Assembly: GCF_030440515.1 (NCBI RefSeq)
Contig: NZ_CP076543.1
Location: 1,054,001-1,118,000, forward strand
From: Streptomyces xanthophaeus
Lineage (GTDB): Bacteria > Actinomycetota > Actinomycetes > Streptomycetales > Streptomycetaceae
DNA: 64,000 nucleotides
Reading direction: 5' to 3'
Under the pieces are notes generated by a model, which saw only the letters and a list, made by a program, of their open reading frames with translations, was not told the DNA's origin and ran no database searches. Shown here in pieces: positions 1 through 8,589 of this stretch. Made by a program: the position numbers and the translations under genes. Positions within the stretch are counted from its first letter, which is position 1. Each line of letters starts with the position of its first letter.

Positions 1-726
1 CGGGGCAACATCACGCTCACCGACGCGGGCGAGACGCTGCTGCCGCTGGCCCGTCGGATCCTGGCGGACGCGGACACCGCACGGCTGGAGGTGCAGGAAC
101 TGGCGCAGCTCCGGCGCGGCCGCGTCCGGCTCGGTGCCACTCCCAGCATCTGCACGGGCCTGCTGCCGGACGTGCTGCGGACCTTCCACGACGCGCATCC
201 CGGGATCGAGCTGCTGATCGAGGAGAGCGGCTCGCTCGACCTCGTACGGGAACTCGCGCGCGGAGCCCTGGACCTGGCCCTGATCGCGCTGCCGCTCCCC
301 CCTTCGGCCCCGGCCCTGACCACGATGGAGCTGCTGACGGAAGACCTCGTGGTGGTCTCCTCGGCGGAACGGCCGGCGCCCGGCGGGGGCGGCGAGCTGA
401 CCATCCCGGGACTGCGGGACGAGCCGATGGTGATGTTCCGGCACGGCTACGACCTGCGGGAGCTCACGGTGGCGGCCTGCCGGGCCGAGGGCTTCGAGCC
501 GGTCTTCACCGTGGAGGGCGGCGAGATGGACGCGGTCCTGGGCTTCGTGCGGGCGGGGCTCGGTATCGCGGTGGTCCCGGCGATGGTGGTGGACCGCGCC
601 GGTCCGGGTCTGCGGGTGACTCCGCTGGCCGGCTCCCCGCTGCGCCGCACGATCGCCCTGGCCCACCGCACCGACGTGGCTCCGCCGCGAGCGGCCCGCG
701 AGCTGAAGCGCATACTGACCGGCTGA
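1..726 (+). CDS. LysR-family transcriptional regulator, 5' end missing
   Basis: The frame is open from the first base of the window, so the start lies outside; 241 residues are visible. The first residues (LTDAGETLLPLARRIL) match the end of the winged helix-turn-helix and the linker helix that LysR proteins use for dimerisation. The remainder is a LysR substrate-binding domain (RVRLGATPSICTGLLPDVL, then alternating alpha/beta up to the C-terminus). Such proteins bind a small co-inducer and activate or repress nearby, often divergent, genes. The target is probably upstream, outside the window, because the next gene is convergent and separately regulated. Confidence 0.9.
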   Translation, partial: RGNITLTDAGETLLPLARRILADADTARLEVQELAQLRRGRVRLGATPSICTGLLPDVLRTFHDAHPGIELLIEESGSLDLVRELARGALDLALIALPLPPSAPALTTMELLTEDLVVVSSAERPAPGGGGELTIPGLRDEPMVMFRHGYDLRELTVAACRAEGFEPVFTVEGGEMDAVLGFVRAGLGIAVVPAMVVDRAGPGLRVTPLAGSPLRRTIALAHRTDVAPPRAARELKRILTG

Positions 727-775
727 TTCCGCCGTGGCAGGGCTGCGGGCGGGGCGGGCAGGACGCGCGGGGCGG

Positions 776-1468
776 TCATTCCGGGGCCGGGGTCTGGGCT
801 TGGGCGGACGCCTGGGGGGACGCCTGCACGGGGCCTGCCGGCAGGGCCTGGTCGAGGCCTTCGGCGAGCATCCCGAAGGCCTGATCGGCATCGGCCACCG
901 CCGCCGCGTGGGCCTCGTCGGCGCTCTGCCCGGATTCGATCCGCCGCCAGTTCACCCGGCCCAACTCGTGCCGGACCGCCACCAGATGGATCGCGGCCAG
1001 GCGGGCGGCGAGCGGCGCCACCGCCTCCGCCTCCAGCCCGGCGGCGAGCAACTCCACCTCGCGGTCGGTGTAGCGGCTGAGCCGGCTCTTGAGGCTGGCG
1101 GTGCTGTAGACGAGCCCCTGGAAGGCCATCACGTTCGGGTGGTCGCACAGCCCGGTGATCGGGTCCCGCTCGGCCAGCGCCGCCAGGAAGTGCGTGTGCA
1201 CGGCGCCCACCGGCGTGCGGCCGGCGGGCCGCTCGCGCACGATGCGCGCCACCTCGTCCTGATGGTCGGCGAACCGGTCGAGCAGGAGGTCCTCCTTGGT
1301 CGGGAAGTACCGGAAGAGGGTGGGCTTGGAGACCTCGGCCGCGGCCGCGACGTCCGCCACCGACACGGCATCGAAGCCCCGTTCCAGGAAGAGCTCCAGT
1401 GCCGTCGCCGCCAGTCGGTGCCGCGTACGGAGCTTCTTGTTCTCGCGCAGACCCGTCGTGTTCTCCAT
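776..1468 (-). CDS. TetR-family transcriptional regulator
   Basis: 230 residues. The N-terminus carries a typical TetR helix-turn-helix (ALELFLERGFDAVSVADVAA, then AAEVSKPTLFRYFPTKEDLL at about residues 25-60), followed by a helical ligand-binding domain and an Ala/Gln/Pro-rich tail. The ATG at 1468 was chosen because it places the HTH at the usual distance from the N-terminus; the frame stays open far upstream over the neighbouring gene. It is transcribed divergently from the FAD monooxygenase at 1574. By family precedent it probably represses that gene and is released by a substrate or product. Two tandem 17-bp repeats in the 105-bp intergenic region are candidate operators. Confidence 0.9.
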   Translation of the reverse strand: MENTTGLRENKKLRTRHRLAATALELFLERGFDAVSVADVAAAAEVSKPTLFRYFPTKEDLLLDRFADHQDEVARIVRERPAGRTPVGAVHTHFLAALAERDPITGLCDHPNVMAFQGLVYSTASLKSRLSRYTDREVELLAAGLEAEAVAPLAARLAAIHLVAVRHELGRVNWRRIESGQSADEAHAAAVADADQAFGMLAEGLDQALPAGPVQASPQASAQAQTPAPE

Positions 1469-1490
1469 GCGCACAGCGTACCACGGATGC

Positions 1491-1524
1491 GTGACCGGGT
1501 TATTTTTGTAACCGGGTTGCTTTT
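1491..1524. promoter_or_regulatory. tandem operator-like repeats between divergent TetR and monooxygenase genes
   Basis: Two back-to-back 17-bp direct repeats (1491-1507 GTGACCGGGTTATTTTT, 1508-1524 GTAACCGGGTTGCTTTT) differ at three positions. Each contains an imperfect palindrome of the form GTnACC-G-GGTT. The position between the two divergent start codons fits binding sites for the adjacent TetR protein. This is inferred from position and symmetry only. Confidence 0.4.
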
Positions 1525-1573
1525 TTCGGCGGGAGCCGCTTTCCTGGAGACATCGACGAGGAGAGGACATCCC

Positions 1574-2665
1574 ATGACCGACGTACTGATCGCCGGCTCG
1601 GGTCCCACCGGACTGACGCTCGCCTGCGACCTGGCGCTGCGCGGATTCGCCGTGCGCGTCATCGACCGGCGCACCGAACCGCACCACGAGTCCCGGGGCA
1701 AGGGGCTGCTGCCGGGCAGCCTCGATGTCTTCCAGGAACTCGGCGTGCTCGACACCCTGGACGCCACCGGCAACAGGAGCGTGGTCCTGCGCAAGTACTT
1801 CGACGGACAGCACATCGACGACACCCCCACCGACGGCGGCCTGCTGATCGGGCAGTGGCAGATCGAAGCGGCGCTGCGCGACCGGCTCGCCGGGCTCGGG
1901 GTGCGGGTCGAGTACGGATCGGAGCTCGCCGCGATCACCCAGGACCCGTCCGGGGTGCGGGCGGAGCTGGCGGACGGCACCGTGATCGGAGCCCGCTATC
2001 TCGCCGGGTGCGACGGCGGGCGCAGCACCACGCGCAAGCTGCTCGGCATCCCCTTCGAGGGGAACGGCCAGGAGGAGCCCGCGATGGTCATCGGGGACGT
2101 CCGGGCGCCCGGGCTCGGCCGGGACGTCTGGCACCAGTGGTTCACCTCGGACGGCAATGGAATGCTCCTCTGCCCGATGCCGGGGACGGACAGCTTCCAG
2201 GTGCAGGCCTCGCCCGAGCGGGACGAGCGGGGCGAGCCGCTGCCGCCCTCCCTGGAGGGCTTCCAGCGGCTCTTCGACCGGCATGCGCGGGTTCCGGGCA
2301 TCCGGCTCGTCGATGCCACATGGATCTCGGCCTGGCGGGTCAACATCCGGATGGCCACGCGGCTGCGGGAGGGCCGGGTCTTCCTCGCCGGGGATGCCGC
2401 GCACGTGCAGCCCATAGCAGGCGGGCTCGGCATGAACACCGGCATCCAGGACGCCACCGCCCTCGCCCGGACGCTGGCCGCAGCACTCACCGGGCCCGGC
2501 GGTGAGGAGGTGCTCGACGCGTACGAGGCGGAGCGGCTGCCCGTGGTCGCCGACGTCCTGGCCGACACGGCGGAGCGGTACGACCGGGTCGTGGAGGCCG
2601 TGCGGACCCCCGGGCGCGGGACGGAGGTCGGCATGACCCGGAGCGTGCCGCGCGCCGGAGCCTGA
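1574..2665 (+). CDS. FAD-dependent aromatic-ring monooxygenase (PF01494-type)
   Basis: 363 residues. The N-terminal Rossmann motif VLIAGSGPTGLTLACDLALR binds the ADP part of FAD. GCDGGRSTTRKLLG is the family's DG motif, and VFLAGDAAHVQPIAGGLGMN is the GD motif that binds the FAD ribityl chain. Members hydroxylate aromatic or polyketide substrates using NAD(P)H and O2. At 363 residues it lacks the C-terminal thioredoxin-like domain found in phenol/resorcinol hydroxylases of about 500 or more residues. The ATG at 1574 follows a GAGGAGAGG ribosome site. It is divergent from a TetR gene, which suggests control by substrate or drug. The substrate is unknown. Confidence 0.92.
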   Translation: MTDVLIAGSGPTGLTLACDLALRGFAVRVIDRRTEPHHESRGKGLLPGSLDVFQELGVLDTLDATGNRSVVLRKYFDGQHIDDTPTDGGLLIGQWQIEAALRDRLAGLGVRVEYGSELAAITQDPSGVRAELADGTVIGARYLAGCDGGRSTTRKLLGIPFEGNGQEEPAMVIGDVRAPGLGRDVWHQWFTSDGNGMLLCPMPGTDSFQVQASPERDERGEPLPPSLEGFQRLFDRHARVPGIRLVDATWISAWRVNIRMATRLREGRVFLAGDAAHVQPIAGGLGMNTGIQDATALARTLAAALTGPGGEEVLDAYEAERLPVVADVLADTAERYDRVVEAVRTPGRGTEVGMTRSVPRAGA

Positions 2666-2783
2666 TGCGGCCCGCGGCCGGCCCCGGCCGCCGGCAGGCC
2701 CCCGGCCGGGGCTGCAGGCCGGGGAATCGCGGCCCCGGCTCCGGGCAGCCGGGCCGGTCCGCCCGGCCCACCCGGCGGCGACG

Positions 2784-5033
2784 TCAGGAGGGTGTGGGCA
2801 CCGCGTCCGAGAGGGAGAGGGTGTGGATGCGGTCCGGGGCCCCGGGCCGGGCGTAGTACCAGCCCTGAGCGGTGTCGCAGCCGAGGGCGCGCAGCTGGGC
2901 GGCCTGGGCTCCGGTCTCCACGCCCTCGACGGTGACGGCGAGTTCGAGGCTGTGGGCCAGGGCGACGATCCCCTCCACGATCTTGACGTCGACCGGGTTG
3001 GCGGGCTGCTGCTGCATCCCCTGGGTGAAGGAGCGGTCGAGCTTCAGGACGCTGACCGGCAGCCGCCGCAGGTTGGCCAGGTTCGAGTAGCCGGTGCCGA
3101 AGTCGTCGAGGGCGATGTCCACACCGAGGGCGGCGAGCCTGCGCAGCGGTTCCAGGAGTTCGTCGTCGGCCCCTATCAGGGCCGATTCGGTGACCTCCAG
3201 GCACAGCGCGCCCGGGGCGAGGCCGGACTTCTCCAGCACCGCCACGGTGTCGGCGACCAGGCCCGGGTGGTGGAGCTGGGTCGGCGAGAGGTTGACGTTG
3301 ATCCGCAGGGCCGCGCCTCCGTGCTGGCGCTGCCAGATGCGGGCCTGACGGACGGCCTCCTCCAGCACCCAGCGCCCGAGCGGCACGATCAGCCCGGTCC
3401 GTTCGGCGAGCGGGATGAAGCGGTCCGGGCCGAGGACCCCGTACTGCGGGTGCGACCAGCGCACCAGCGCCTCGGCCCCGTGCACGCTGCCGTCGCGCAT
3501 GTGGACCAGCGGCTGGTACTCGATGAAGAACTCGCCGCGTTCCAGCGCCGCGGGCAGGGCGTTGGTCAGGCCGTGGCGGGTGATCGCGCGGGCGTCGGCC
3601 TCGGCGTCGGCGAATTCGAAGCGGTTGCCGCCGGCCGCCTTGGCCCGGTACATCGTGATGTCGGCGCTGCGCAGCACCTCCGCGGGGGTGCGCTCCTTGG
3701 CCCGGCCCTCGACGATGCCGATGCTGCCCCGGACCGTCAGCTCCCGGCCCTCCAGCCGGATCGGCGTGGACAGGGCGGTCAGTATGCGGACCGCGAGTTC
3801 GGTCACCTTCTCCTCGGTGTCGGAGCCGGTGGTCAGGGCGACGAACTCGTCACCGCCGAGCCGGGCGACCACCTCGCCCGGGCCGGTCGCGCAGCTCTGC
3901 AGCCGGTCGGCGACCTCGACCAGCAGCCGGTCTCCCGCCGAGTGCCCGAGGCTGTCGTTGACCGCCTTGAAACCGTCGAGGTCGAGGTAGCACAGACCGT
4001 AGCGGTCGCCTCCGGCCCCGCCGAGGGCCTTCTCCAGCCGCTCGAAGAACAGCGTCCGGTTGGGCAGGCCGGTCAGGGCGTCGTGGGTGGCCTCGTAGCG
4101 CAGGCGCAGGTTCAGCAGCCGGCGCTCTGTGGTGTCCTCCATCAGCGCCAGCTGGTACTGCGGCTTCCCGTCGGCGTCGCGCAGCAGCGACACCGTCAAA
4201 TTGGTCCAGAGCACGGTGCCGTCGTGCCGGTAGTACGGCTTCTCCACGCGGTAGCTCTCTCGCTCGCCGCGCACCAGCTCGCCGTACATCCGCCAGACGT
4301 GCGGGGTGTCGTCGGGGTGTCCCCACTCGCTGACGTTGCGACTGCGGACGTGCCCCTCCAGGCCGCCGAACATCTGCAGCAGGGTGTCGTTGACCTCCAG
4401 GACGTTCCCGTCGAGGTCGGCGATGCCGATGCCCACGGCCGCGCCCTCGAAGACCGCCCGGAAGCGCTCCTCGCTCGCGTGCAGGGCCTGCTGCGCGTCG
4501 GTGCGCGCGGTCAGCGCGGAGCGCGCGATGGCCTCCTGCTCCCTGAGGGTGCGCTCGCGCAGCGCGCGGGCGTATCCCGCCGCGATGGCGTGCTGGAGCC
4601 GGGCGCAGCGGGAGCGGTACTCCTCGGTGCCCTCGACGCCGGAGCCCTCGGGTCCGTCCGGGCCGCAGTAGAGCACCAGGTAGGACTCGATCACGCCGAG
4701 GGTGCCGGCCAGGGCCTCGGGGTCGGTGCAGTGCACGGCGACGAGTTCCGCCCCCACCTGCTGGGCGACCGAGGCGTCGAAGGGCCGGGCGTGCAGGGCC
4801 TCGGTGAGCGTCCGGGTGAGGGGTACGAGGTGCCGTTCGAACTCGGTGCGGGTCAGCGAGGTCGCCGTGACCGGGAAGATCGCCCGGCCCCAGATCGTGG
4901 CGAAGCGGGCGATCCGGTCCTCGATGCCGCCGTGCGGGGCCGCGGCGGACCCGGTGCTCGGTGCCGTGGTCGGCGCCACGGTCGGCGCCGCGGCTACCTT
5001 CGGCGCCCCCGCCGTCTGTGCCGGAAGTCTCAC
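2784..5033 (-). CDS. PAS-GGDEF-EAL bifunctional c-di-GMP enzyme
   Basis: 749 residues, with no membrane segment seen. Order: an Ala/Pro-rich N-terminus; a helical region (about 36-185) of a type seen in other Streptomyces cyclases; PAS (about 185-305); GGDEF (about 312-475) with an intact RLGGDEF signature at 391-397; and EAL (about 490-740) with an intact EALVRW at 521-526. Both catalytic signatures look active, so it could make and degrade c-di-GMP, the second messenger that delays sporulation through BldD. The position where an allosteric RxxD I-site would lie reads GPGE, so product inhibition may be absent. The start codon overlaps the stop of the upstream methyltransferase by 4 bases (5030-5033), indicating translational coupling. 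Confidence 0.93.
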   Translation of the reverse strand: MRLPAQTAGAPKVAAAPTVAPTTAPSTGSAAAPHGGIEDRIARFATIWGRAIFPVTATSLTRTEFERHLVPLTRTLTEALHARPFDASVAQQVGAELVAVHCTDPEALAGTLGVIESYLVLYCGPDGPEGSGVEGTEEYRSRCARLQHAIAAGYARALRERTLREQEAIARSALTARTDAQQALHASEERFRAVFEGAAVGIGIADLDGNVLEVNDTLLQMFGGLEGHVRSRNVSEWGHPDDTPHVWRMYGELVRGERESYRVEKPYYRHDGTVLWTNLTVSLLRDADGKPQYQLALMEDTTERRLLNLRLRYEATHDALTGLPNRTLFFERLEKALGGAGGDRYGLCYLDLDGFKAVNDSLGHSAGDRLLVEVADRLQSCATGPGEVVARLGGDEFVALTTGSDTEEKVTELAVRILTALSTPIRLEGRELTVRGSIGIVEGRAKERTPAEVLRSADITMYRAKAAGGNRFEFADAEADARAITRHGLTNALPAALERGEFFIEYQPLVHMRDGSVHGAEALVRWSHPQYGVLGPDRFIPLAERTGLIVPLGRWVLEEAVRQARIWQRQHGGAALRINVNLSPTQLHHPGLVADTVAVLEKSGLAPGALCLEVTESALIGADDELLEPLRRLAALGVDIALDDFGTGYSNLANLRRLPVSVLKLDRSFTQGMQQQPANPVDVKIVEGIVALAHSLELAVTVEGVETGAQAAQLRALGCDTAQGWYYARPGAPDRIHTLSLSDAVPTPS

Positions 5034-5860
5034 GCCTTGCGTCCCACGCCGCCGAAGCCCGAGAAGGCGTAGGGGTCTTCCGGTGTCTCGCCGTCCTCGC
5101 CGTCGTCGGGCCGGTCCGGCCGCCAGTCGGGCATGGACACGAGGCCCGGCTCCAGCATCTCGAACCCGTCGAAGAAGCCGCCGATCTGTTCCCGGGTCCG
5201 CATGACGAGGGGGTTGCGCATGTCCCGGTAGACGCCCACGGTGCCGGCGGCGGTTTCCTGGGTGAGCGGGATCCCCTCGTACGAGGCGTGCGTGAGGATC
5301 AGCAGGCTGCCGGGGGCCAGCGCGTCGCGCAGCTCGGCGACGGCGGCGTACGGGTCGTCCGTGTCCTCCAGGAAGTGCAGGACGGCCACGAGCAGGAGGG
5401 CGACCGGGCGGCCGAGGTCGAGCAGCCGGCCGACCTCGGGGGCGGCCAGGATCTCCTTGGGCTTGCGCAGGTCGGCGGCGACGATGTCGCTGTGGTCGTC
5501 CCCCGCGAGGACGGCCCGGCTGTGCGCGACGGCCACCGGGTCGTGGTCGACGTAGACGACGCGCGCCTGCGGGCTGGCGGCCTGGGCGATCTCGTGGACG
5601 TTGCCGAAGGTGGGGATGCCGGAGCCGATGTCGAGGAACTGCGTGACGCCCTCGGCGACGGCGTGCCGGACGGCGCGGCGCATGAATGCCCGGTTGGCCT
5701 GCATGATCTTGGGCAGTCCCGGCATGAATTCCATGGCGCGGCGAGCCGTCTGGCGGTCGACCTCGAAATTGTGGGACCCGCCCAGGTAGTAATCATAGAT
5801 GCGGGACACGCTCGGCACCGATATGTCGATGCCTGGCGGGGCCCAGGCGGGGCGCTCCAT
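5030..5860 (-). CDS. SAM-dependent methyltransferase, DUF574/PF04672 type
   Basis: 276 residues. The sequence IDISVPSVSRIYDYYLGGSH is the characteristic opening of the actinobacterial DUF574 family. The SAM-binding core follows: FLDIGSGIPTFGNVHEIAQ (motif I), ARVVYVDHDPVAVAHSRAVL (acidic loop) and later VALLLVAVLHFLED. These proteins are very abundant in Streptomyces; substrates are mostly unknown. The ATG at 5860 is preceded by GGAG about 8 bases upstream. It overlaps the downstream c-di-GMP enzyme by 4 bases, so the two are one operon. The linkage suggests a joint role in development or signalling, but that is inference. Confidence 0.93.
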   Translation of the reverse strand: MERPAWAPPGIDISVPSVSRIYDYYLGGSHNFEVDRQTARRAMEFMPGLPKIMQANRAFMRRAVRHAVAEGVTQFLDIGSGIPTFGNVHEIAQAASPQARVVYVDHDPVAVAHSRAVLAGDDHSDIVAADLRKPKEILAAPEVGRLLDLGRPVALLLVAVLHFLEDTDDPYAAVAELRDALAPGSLLILTHASYEGIPLTQETAAGTVGVYRDMRNPLVMRTREQIGGFFDGFEMLEPGLVSMPDWRPDRPDDGEDGETPEDPYAFSGFGGVGRKA

Positions 5861-6186
5861 CGGGGTCTCCAAGCGTTGGTCCTGCGGTCGTCCGTGTGAG
5901 GTCGGACTCCTGTCCGAGCCGAATGTACTGATCATTTCCCAACAGGGCGAGCAAAAGCGGAAATTGGCGATCCGTTCTTCGTCACACACCAAAGGCACCG
6001 CTGCTCCGGGCGAGGGAATGACCGATACCGACAAGTCCCTTATGGGAATTGGCCGAGGGTCGATCGGAGTCACCACACTACCGACCCACGAGTGGCTCAA
6101 ACCTCTCTGGTCAGCAGTCCACCCGTTCAGGCGAACCGGGGGCCGAGCCTCGCGTGCCCGGGCGCGCGCGGGCCCATGCTCCCGGG
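5861..6186. other. 326-bp intergenic region between divergent genes
   Basis: This stretch is less G+C-rich than its surroundings (for example around 5930-6000) and lies between the minus-strand methyltransferase and the plus-strand Pro-rich secreted protein. It presumably carries promoters for both. I see no convincing -10/-35 pair, structured RNA or small gene in it. Confidence 0.4.
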
Positions 6187-6900
6187 GTGAACAGAGCCTG
6201 TGCCAGGCGCCTGCTGGCAGTCCCGGTCCTGCTGTGGGCGGCCTTGTCCGTCACGCCGGCCGTGGCTGATAGCCGCGCCTACGCGACGACCGACTCCGGC
6301 GACGGCCCGGCCGCCACCGTGGTGGCCGCGGTGGCCGGCGGCAGCGACCGCGGACGCGGCCCGCGTGGCGGACATCACGGTGACGACCAGGGCTCCGACC
6401 ACGGGAAACGCCGTGGAGGCGGGCATGGCGGGGGCCATCACGGCCACCCCCACTGCCCACCGCCGCCGCCCCCTCCGCCCTGCCCGCCGAAGCCGCCACC
6501 GAAGCCGCCGAAGCCCACGCCGCCACCCGAGCCGACTCCCCCGCCGCCACCGCCCGAGCCCCCACCGCCCCCGAAACCCGCACCGCCGAAACCACCGCCG
6601 CCTCCCGCGCCGGCGCCGAGGCCCGTACCGAAGCCGGTCCTGCCCGCACCGCCCCCGCCGAAACCCGCGCCCCCACCGCCCCGCGTGGTCCGGGCTCCCG
6701 CACCGCCACCACTTGCACCCCCCGCCCCACCCCCACCACCCGCCCCAGAGGTGAAACCCGTACCGCGGAAACCGGTGGCCCGGCCCGCGTATCACGCGGC
6801 GGCCCGCAAACCCGTCGAGCACCACATCTCGCCGGTGACTTTCACCTTGATGACCGCCGCTCCCGCAGTGCTCGCGATCGTCGCGCTGCGCCCGCGCTAG
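6187..6900 (+). CDS. secreted or membrane-anchored proline-rich protein
   Basis: 237 residues from the GTG at 6187. The frame is open further upstream, but this start gives a good signal peptide (RRLLAVPVLLWAALSVTPAVA). The mature part begins with a His/Gly/Asp-rich stretch and is then dominated by about 130 residues of Pro-Pro repeats with Lys, Glu and Ala. It ends with a short hydrophobic segment (LMTAAPAVLAIVALRPR) that could be a membrane anchor. Such a polyproline rod would span the thick peptidoglycan. No catalytic domain is visible. The downstream DUF4239 membrane protein is only 39 bases away and may be co-transcribed. Confidence 0.75.
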   Translation: MNRACARRLLAVPVLLWAALSVTPAVADSRAYATTDSGDGPAATVVAAVAGGSDRGRGPRGGHHGDDQGSDHGKRRGGGHGGGHHGHPHCPPPPPPPPCPPKPPPKPPKPTPPPEPTPPPPPPEPPPPPKPAPPKPPPPPAPAPRPVPKPVLPAPPPPKPAPPPPRVVRAPAPPPLAPPAPPPPPAPEVKPVPRKPVARPAYHAAARKPVEHHISPVTFTLMTAAPAVLAIVALRPR

Positions 6901-6939
6901 GGCTTCTTCCGCCCCACCAGTAACCGATTGGGAGTCATC

Positions 6940-7710
6940 TTGTCGGAATGGCTCGTCCTGTCCCTCGCGATGGCCGCGGCCTGTGCCGTGGTGCTGTCCA
7001 TCGCCTTCTTCAACCACAGGAGGATCGGCGACGACGACGATCCGAACGAGACCCCGGACGTCATCGAGTACATGACGATGATGATCGGGGTGATCTACGC
7101 GATCGTGCTGGGCCTGGCGATCGCCGGCGTCTGGGAAGGCCGCGGGGCCGCCCAGGAATACGTGCGCCAGGAGGCCCAGGCCCTGCACGAGATCAGTGTC
7201 CGCTCCGAGGTCTACCCGGCCGAGGTGCGCAAGAGGATCCGGTCCGATGTCGACGCGTACGTGACCTACGTCGTGGACACGGAGTGGAAGCGGATGGCCG
7301 ACCACGGCGAGCTCACCGAGCACGGCGGGGAGCTGCTGGAACGTATCCGCCGGGACGTCACCGACTACGAGCCGCAGACCGACCACGAGGGGCAGGCCTA
7401 CCAGCCGCTGGTGGACCAGGTCGCGGTGGTCGACGACGCCCGCAGCGCACGCGGTTCGAGTGCCGGGGCCACCATGCCGGGGGTGGTGTGGTTCGGGCTG
7501 ATCGTCGGCGCCCTGGTGACCGTGGGCCTGATCTTCACCCTTCAGATCAGGCGGTCGTTCCGGGAGATGCTTCTGGCGGGCCTGTTCAGTGCCCTCATCG
7601 CGTTCCTGCTGTTCCTGATCTGGGACTTCGACGCGCCGTTCGGGCGGGGCATCTCCGCCACCGCCGAACCGTTCCTCGCCCAGTTCCCCCACCTGGACCT
7701 CGGCGGCTAG
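6940..7710 (+). CDS. DUF4239 (bestrophin-like) membrane protein
   Basis: 256 residues. TTG at 6940 was preferred because GGGAG lies six bases upstream; an in-frame TTG at 6928 is the alternative. Four membrane helices are predicted: two N-terminal (about 3-23 and 45-70) and two C-terminal (about 185-210 and 215-235), with a long charged loop between. EYMTMMIGVIYAIVLGLAIA and the later IRRSFREMLLAG region are typical of DUF4239 proteins, which resemble bestrophin channels. The physiological role is not established. A strong hairpin at 7744-7772 terminates the unit. Confidence 0.88.
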   Translation: MSEWLVLSLAMAAACAVVLSIAFFNHRRIGDDDDPNETPDVIEYMTMMIGVIYAIVLGLAIAGVWEGRGAAQEYVRQEAQALHEISVRSEVYPAEVRKRIRSDVDAYVTYVVDTEWKRMADHGELTEHGGELLERIRRDVTDYEPQTDHEGQAYQPLVDQVAVVDDARSARGSSAGATMPGVVWFGLIVGALVTVGLIFTLQIRRSFREMLLAGLFSALIAFLLFLIWDFDAPFGRGISATAEPFLAQFPHLDLGG

Positions 7711-7743
7711 GCCACGGATCGCGTTCGGATCGGGCCGTCCGCA

Positions 7744-7772
7744 AACCGGGGACGGGCCTCCCGTCCCCGGTT
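7744..7772. terminator. hairpin terminator after DUF4239 gene
   Basis: A 13-bp perfect inverted repeat (arms 7744-7756 AACCGGGGACGGG and 7760-7772) surrounds a 3-base loop and lies 33 bases after the stop at 7710. No U-tract follows, as is usual for Streptomyces terminators. Confidence 0.7.
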
Positions 7773-7915
7773 CGGCCCACTGCCATGCCCCATTCGCCCG
7801 TTCCTGATCGCGGGTCACCGCACCCCGACCTAGCGTGTCGGACATCGAGGCGCACGACCCCCCACGTGCGGAAAACCGTTCCGCGGCTGCTCCTCGGGGA
7901 TCCGGAGAATCAACC

Positions 7916-8491
7916 ATGGGTGCGATACGTACCTCCGCCACCGCCCTGCTGAGCGCCGGCGCCACGGGCGCCGTCCTCGCGCTCGGCGTCCTCGGCGCGC
8001 CCGCCGCGACCGCTGCCGAGGCCCAGCCCATCACCTCGTTCGGCTTCACCCTCACGCCTTCGACCGTCGCCCCCGGGGGGCAGACGGTCCTCGCGGTCAG
8101 CCGCTGCAACGCCGCCTACGCCACCGTCTCCTCCGGGGTCTTCGACACCGTGAGCATCGCGCGCGGCCAAACCGTACGGGTCACCGTGGACCGGGACGCC
8201 CGGCGCGGAGCCGTCTACTCCGTCTCCTTCACCTGCAACGGGGAGACCGGCTCGGCCGACCTGACGATCGCCGGCGGCACCACCGTACCCACCACGAGCT
8301 CCACGCGGACCGGCACCGGCGCGACCCTCTTCCCGACCCCGTCCTCCGCCCTCGGTGTCCGCGGCGGTCTGGGCGGCAGCGTGGCCGGCATGGATCCCGT
8401 GGAGCTCGGCGCCGGCGCCGGCCTCTTCCTCGCCGCCGCGGGCGGCACCGTGTTCGCCCTGCGCCGCAGGGGGTCCGGCCGTAGCCACTGA
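7916..8491 (+). CDS. exported protein with C-terminal membrane anchor and Arg-rich tail
   Basis: 191 residues. The ATG at 7916 is preceded by CCGGAGAA. A signal peptide (residues about 1-38, ending ATAAEAQ) is followed by a beta-rich domain with two cysteines (SRCNAAY and SFTCNGE), a Ser/Thr/Gly linker, a hydrophobic segment (VELGAGAGLFLAAAGGTVFA) and a basic RRR tail. This layout is that of a cell-surface protein retained by its C-terminus. There is no LPxTG or LAxTG motif, so covalent sorting cannot be claimed. The convergent gene at 8590-9111 encodes a protein of the same plan, and a sortase lies 1 kb away. Function unknown. Confidence 0.85.
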   Translation: MGAIRTSATALLSAGATGAVLALGVLGAPAATAAEAQPITSFGFTLTPSTVAPGGQTVLAVSRCNAAYATVSSGVFDTVSIARGQTVRVTVDRDARRGAVYSVSFTCNGETGSADLTIAGGTTVPTTSSTRTGTGATLFPTPSSALGVRGGLGGSVAGMDPVELGAGAGLFLAAAGGTVFALRRRGSGRSH

Positions 8492-8502
8492 ACCCGCCGG
8501 AC

Positions 8503-8570
8503 ATCCCCCGCCACCGACGATCGCCCCGAGTCCTGACGAGGACTCGGGGCGATCGCCGGTGGCGGGGGAT
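8503..8570. terminator. 68-nt long hairpin, bidirectional terminator
   Basis: The outer arms 8503-8516 and 8557-8570 are perfectly complementary (ATCCCCCGCCACCG). The inner arms 8519-8533 and 8540-8554 (GATCGCCCCGAGTCC) are also perfect, around a 6-base loop, with one two-base mismatch between the two stems. It lies between two convergent stop codons, so it can terminate both genes. Confidence 0.85.
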
Positions 8571-8589
8571 CCGCGTCCGGGGAGACCGG

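Noticed and set aside
2823..5072. Long plus-strand frame opposite the c-di-GMP enzyme
   Set aside because: Mirror frame caused by high G+C; no recognisable motif, whereas the minus strand holds intact GGDEF and EAL motifs.
6440..6760. Repetitive proline codon tract considered as a DNA repeat or CRISPR-like array
   Set aside because: No constant repeat unit or spacer; it is simply a coding polyproline region of the secreted protein.
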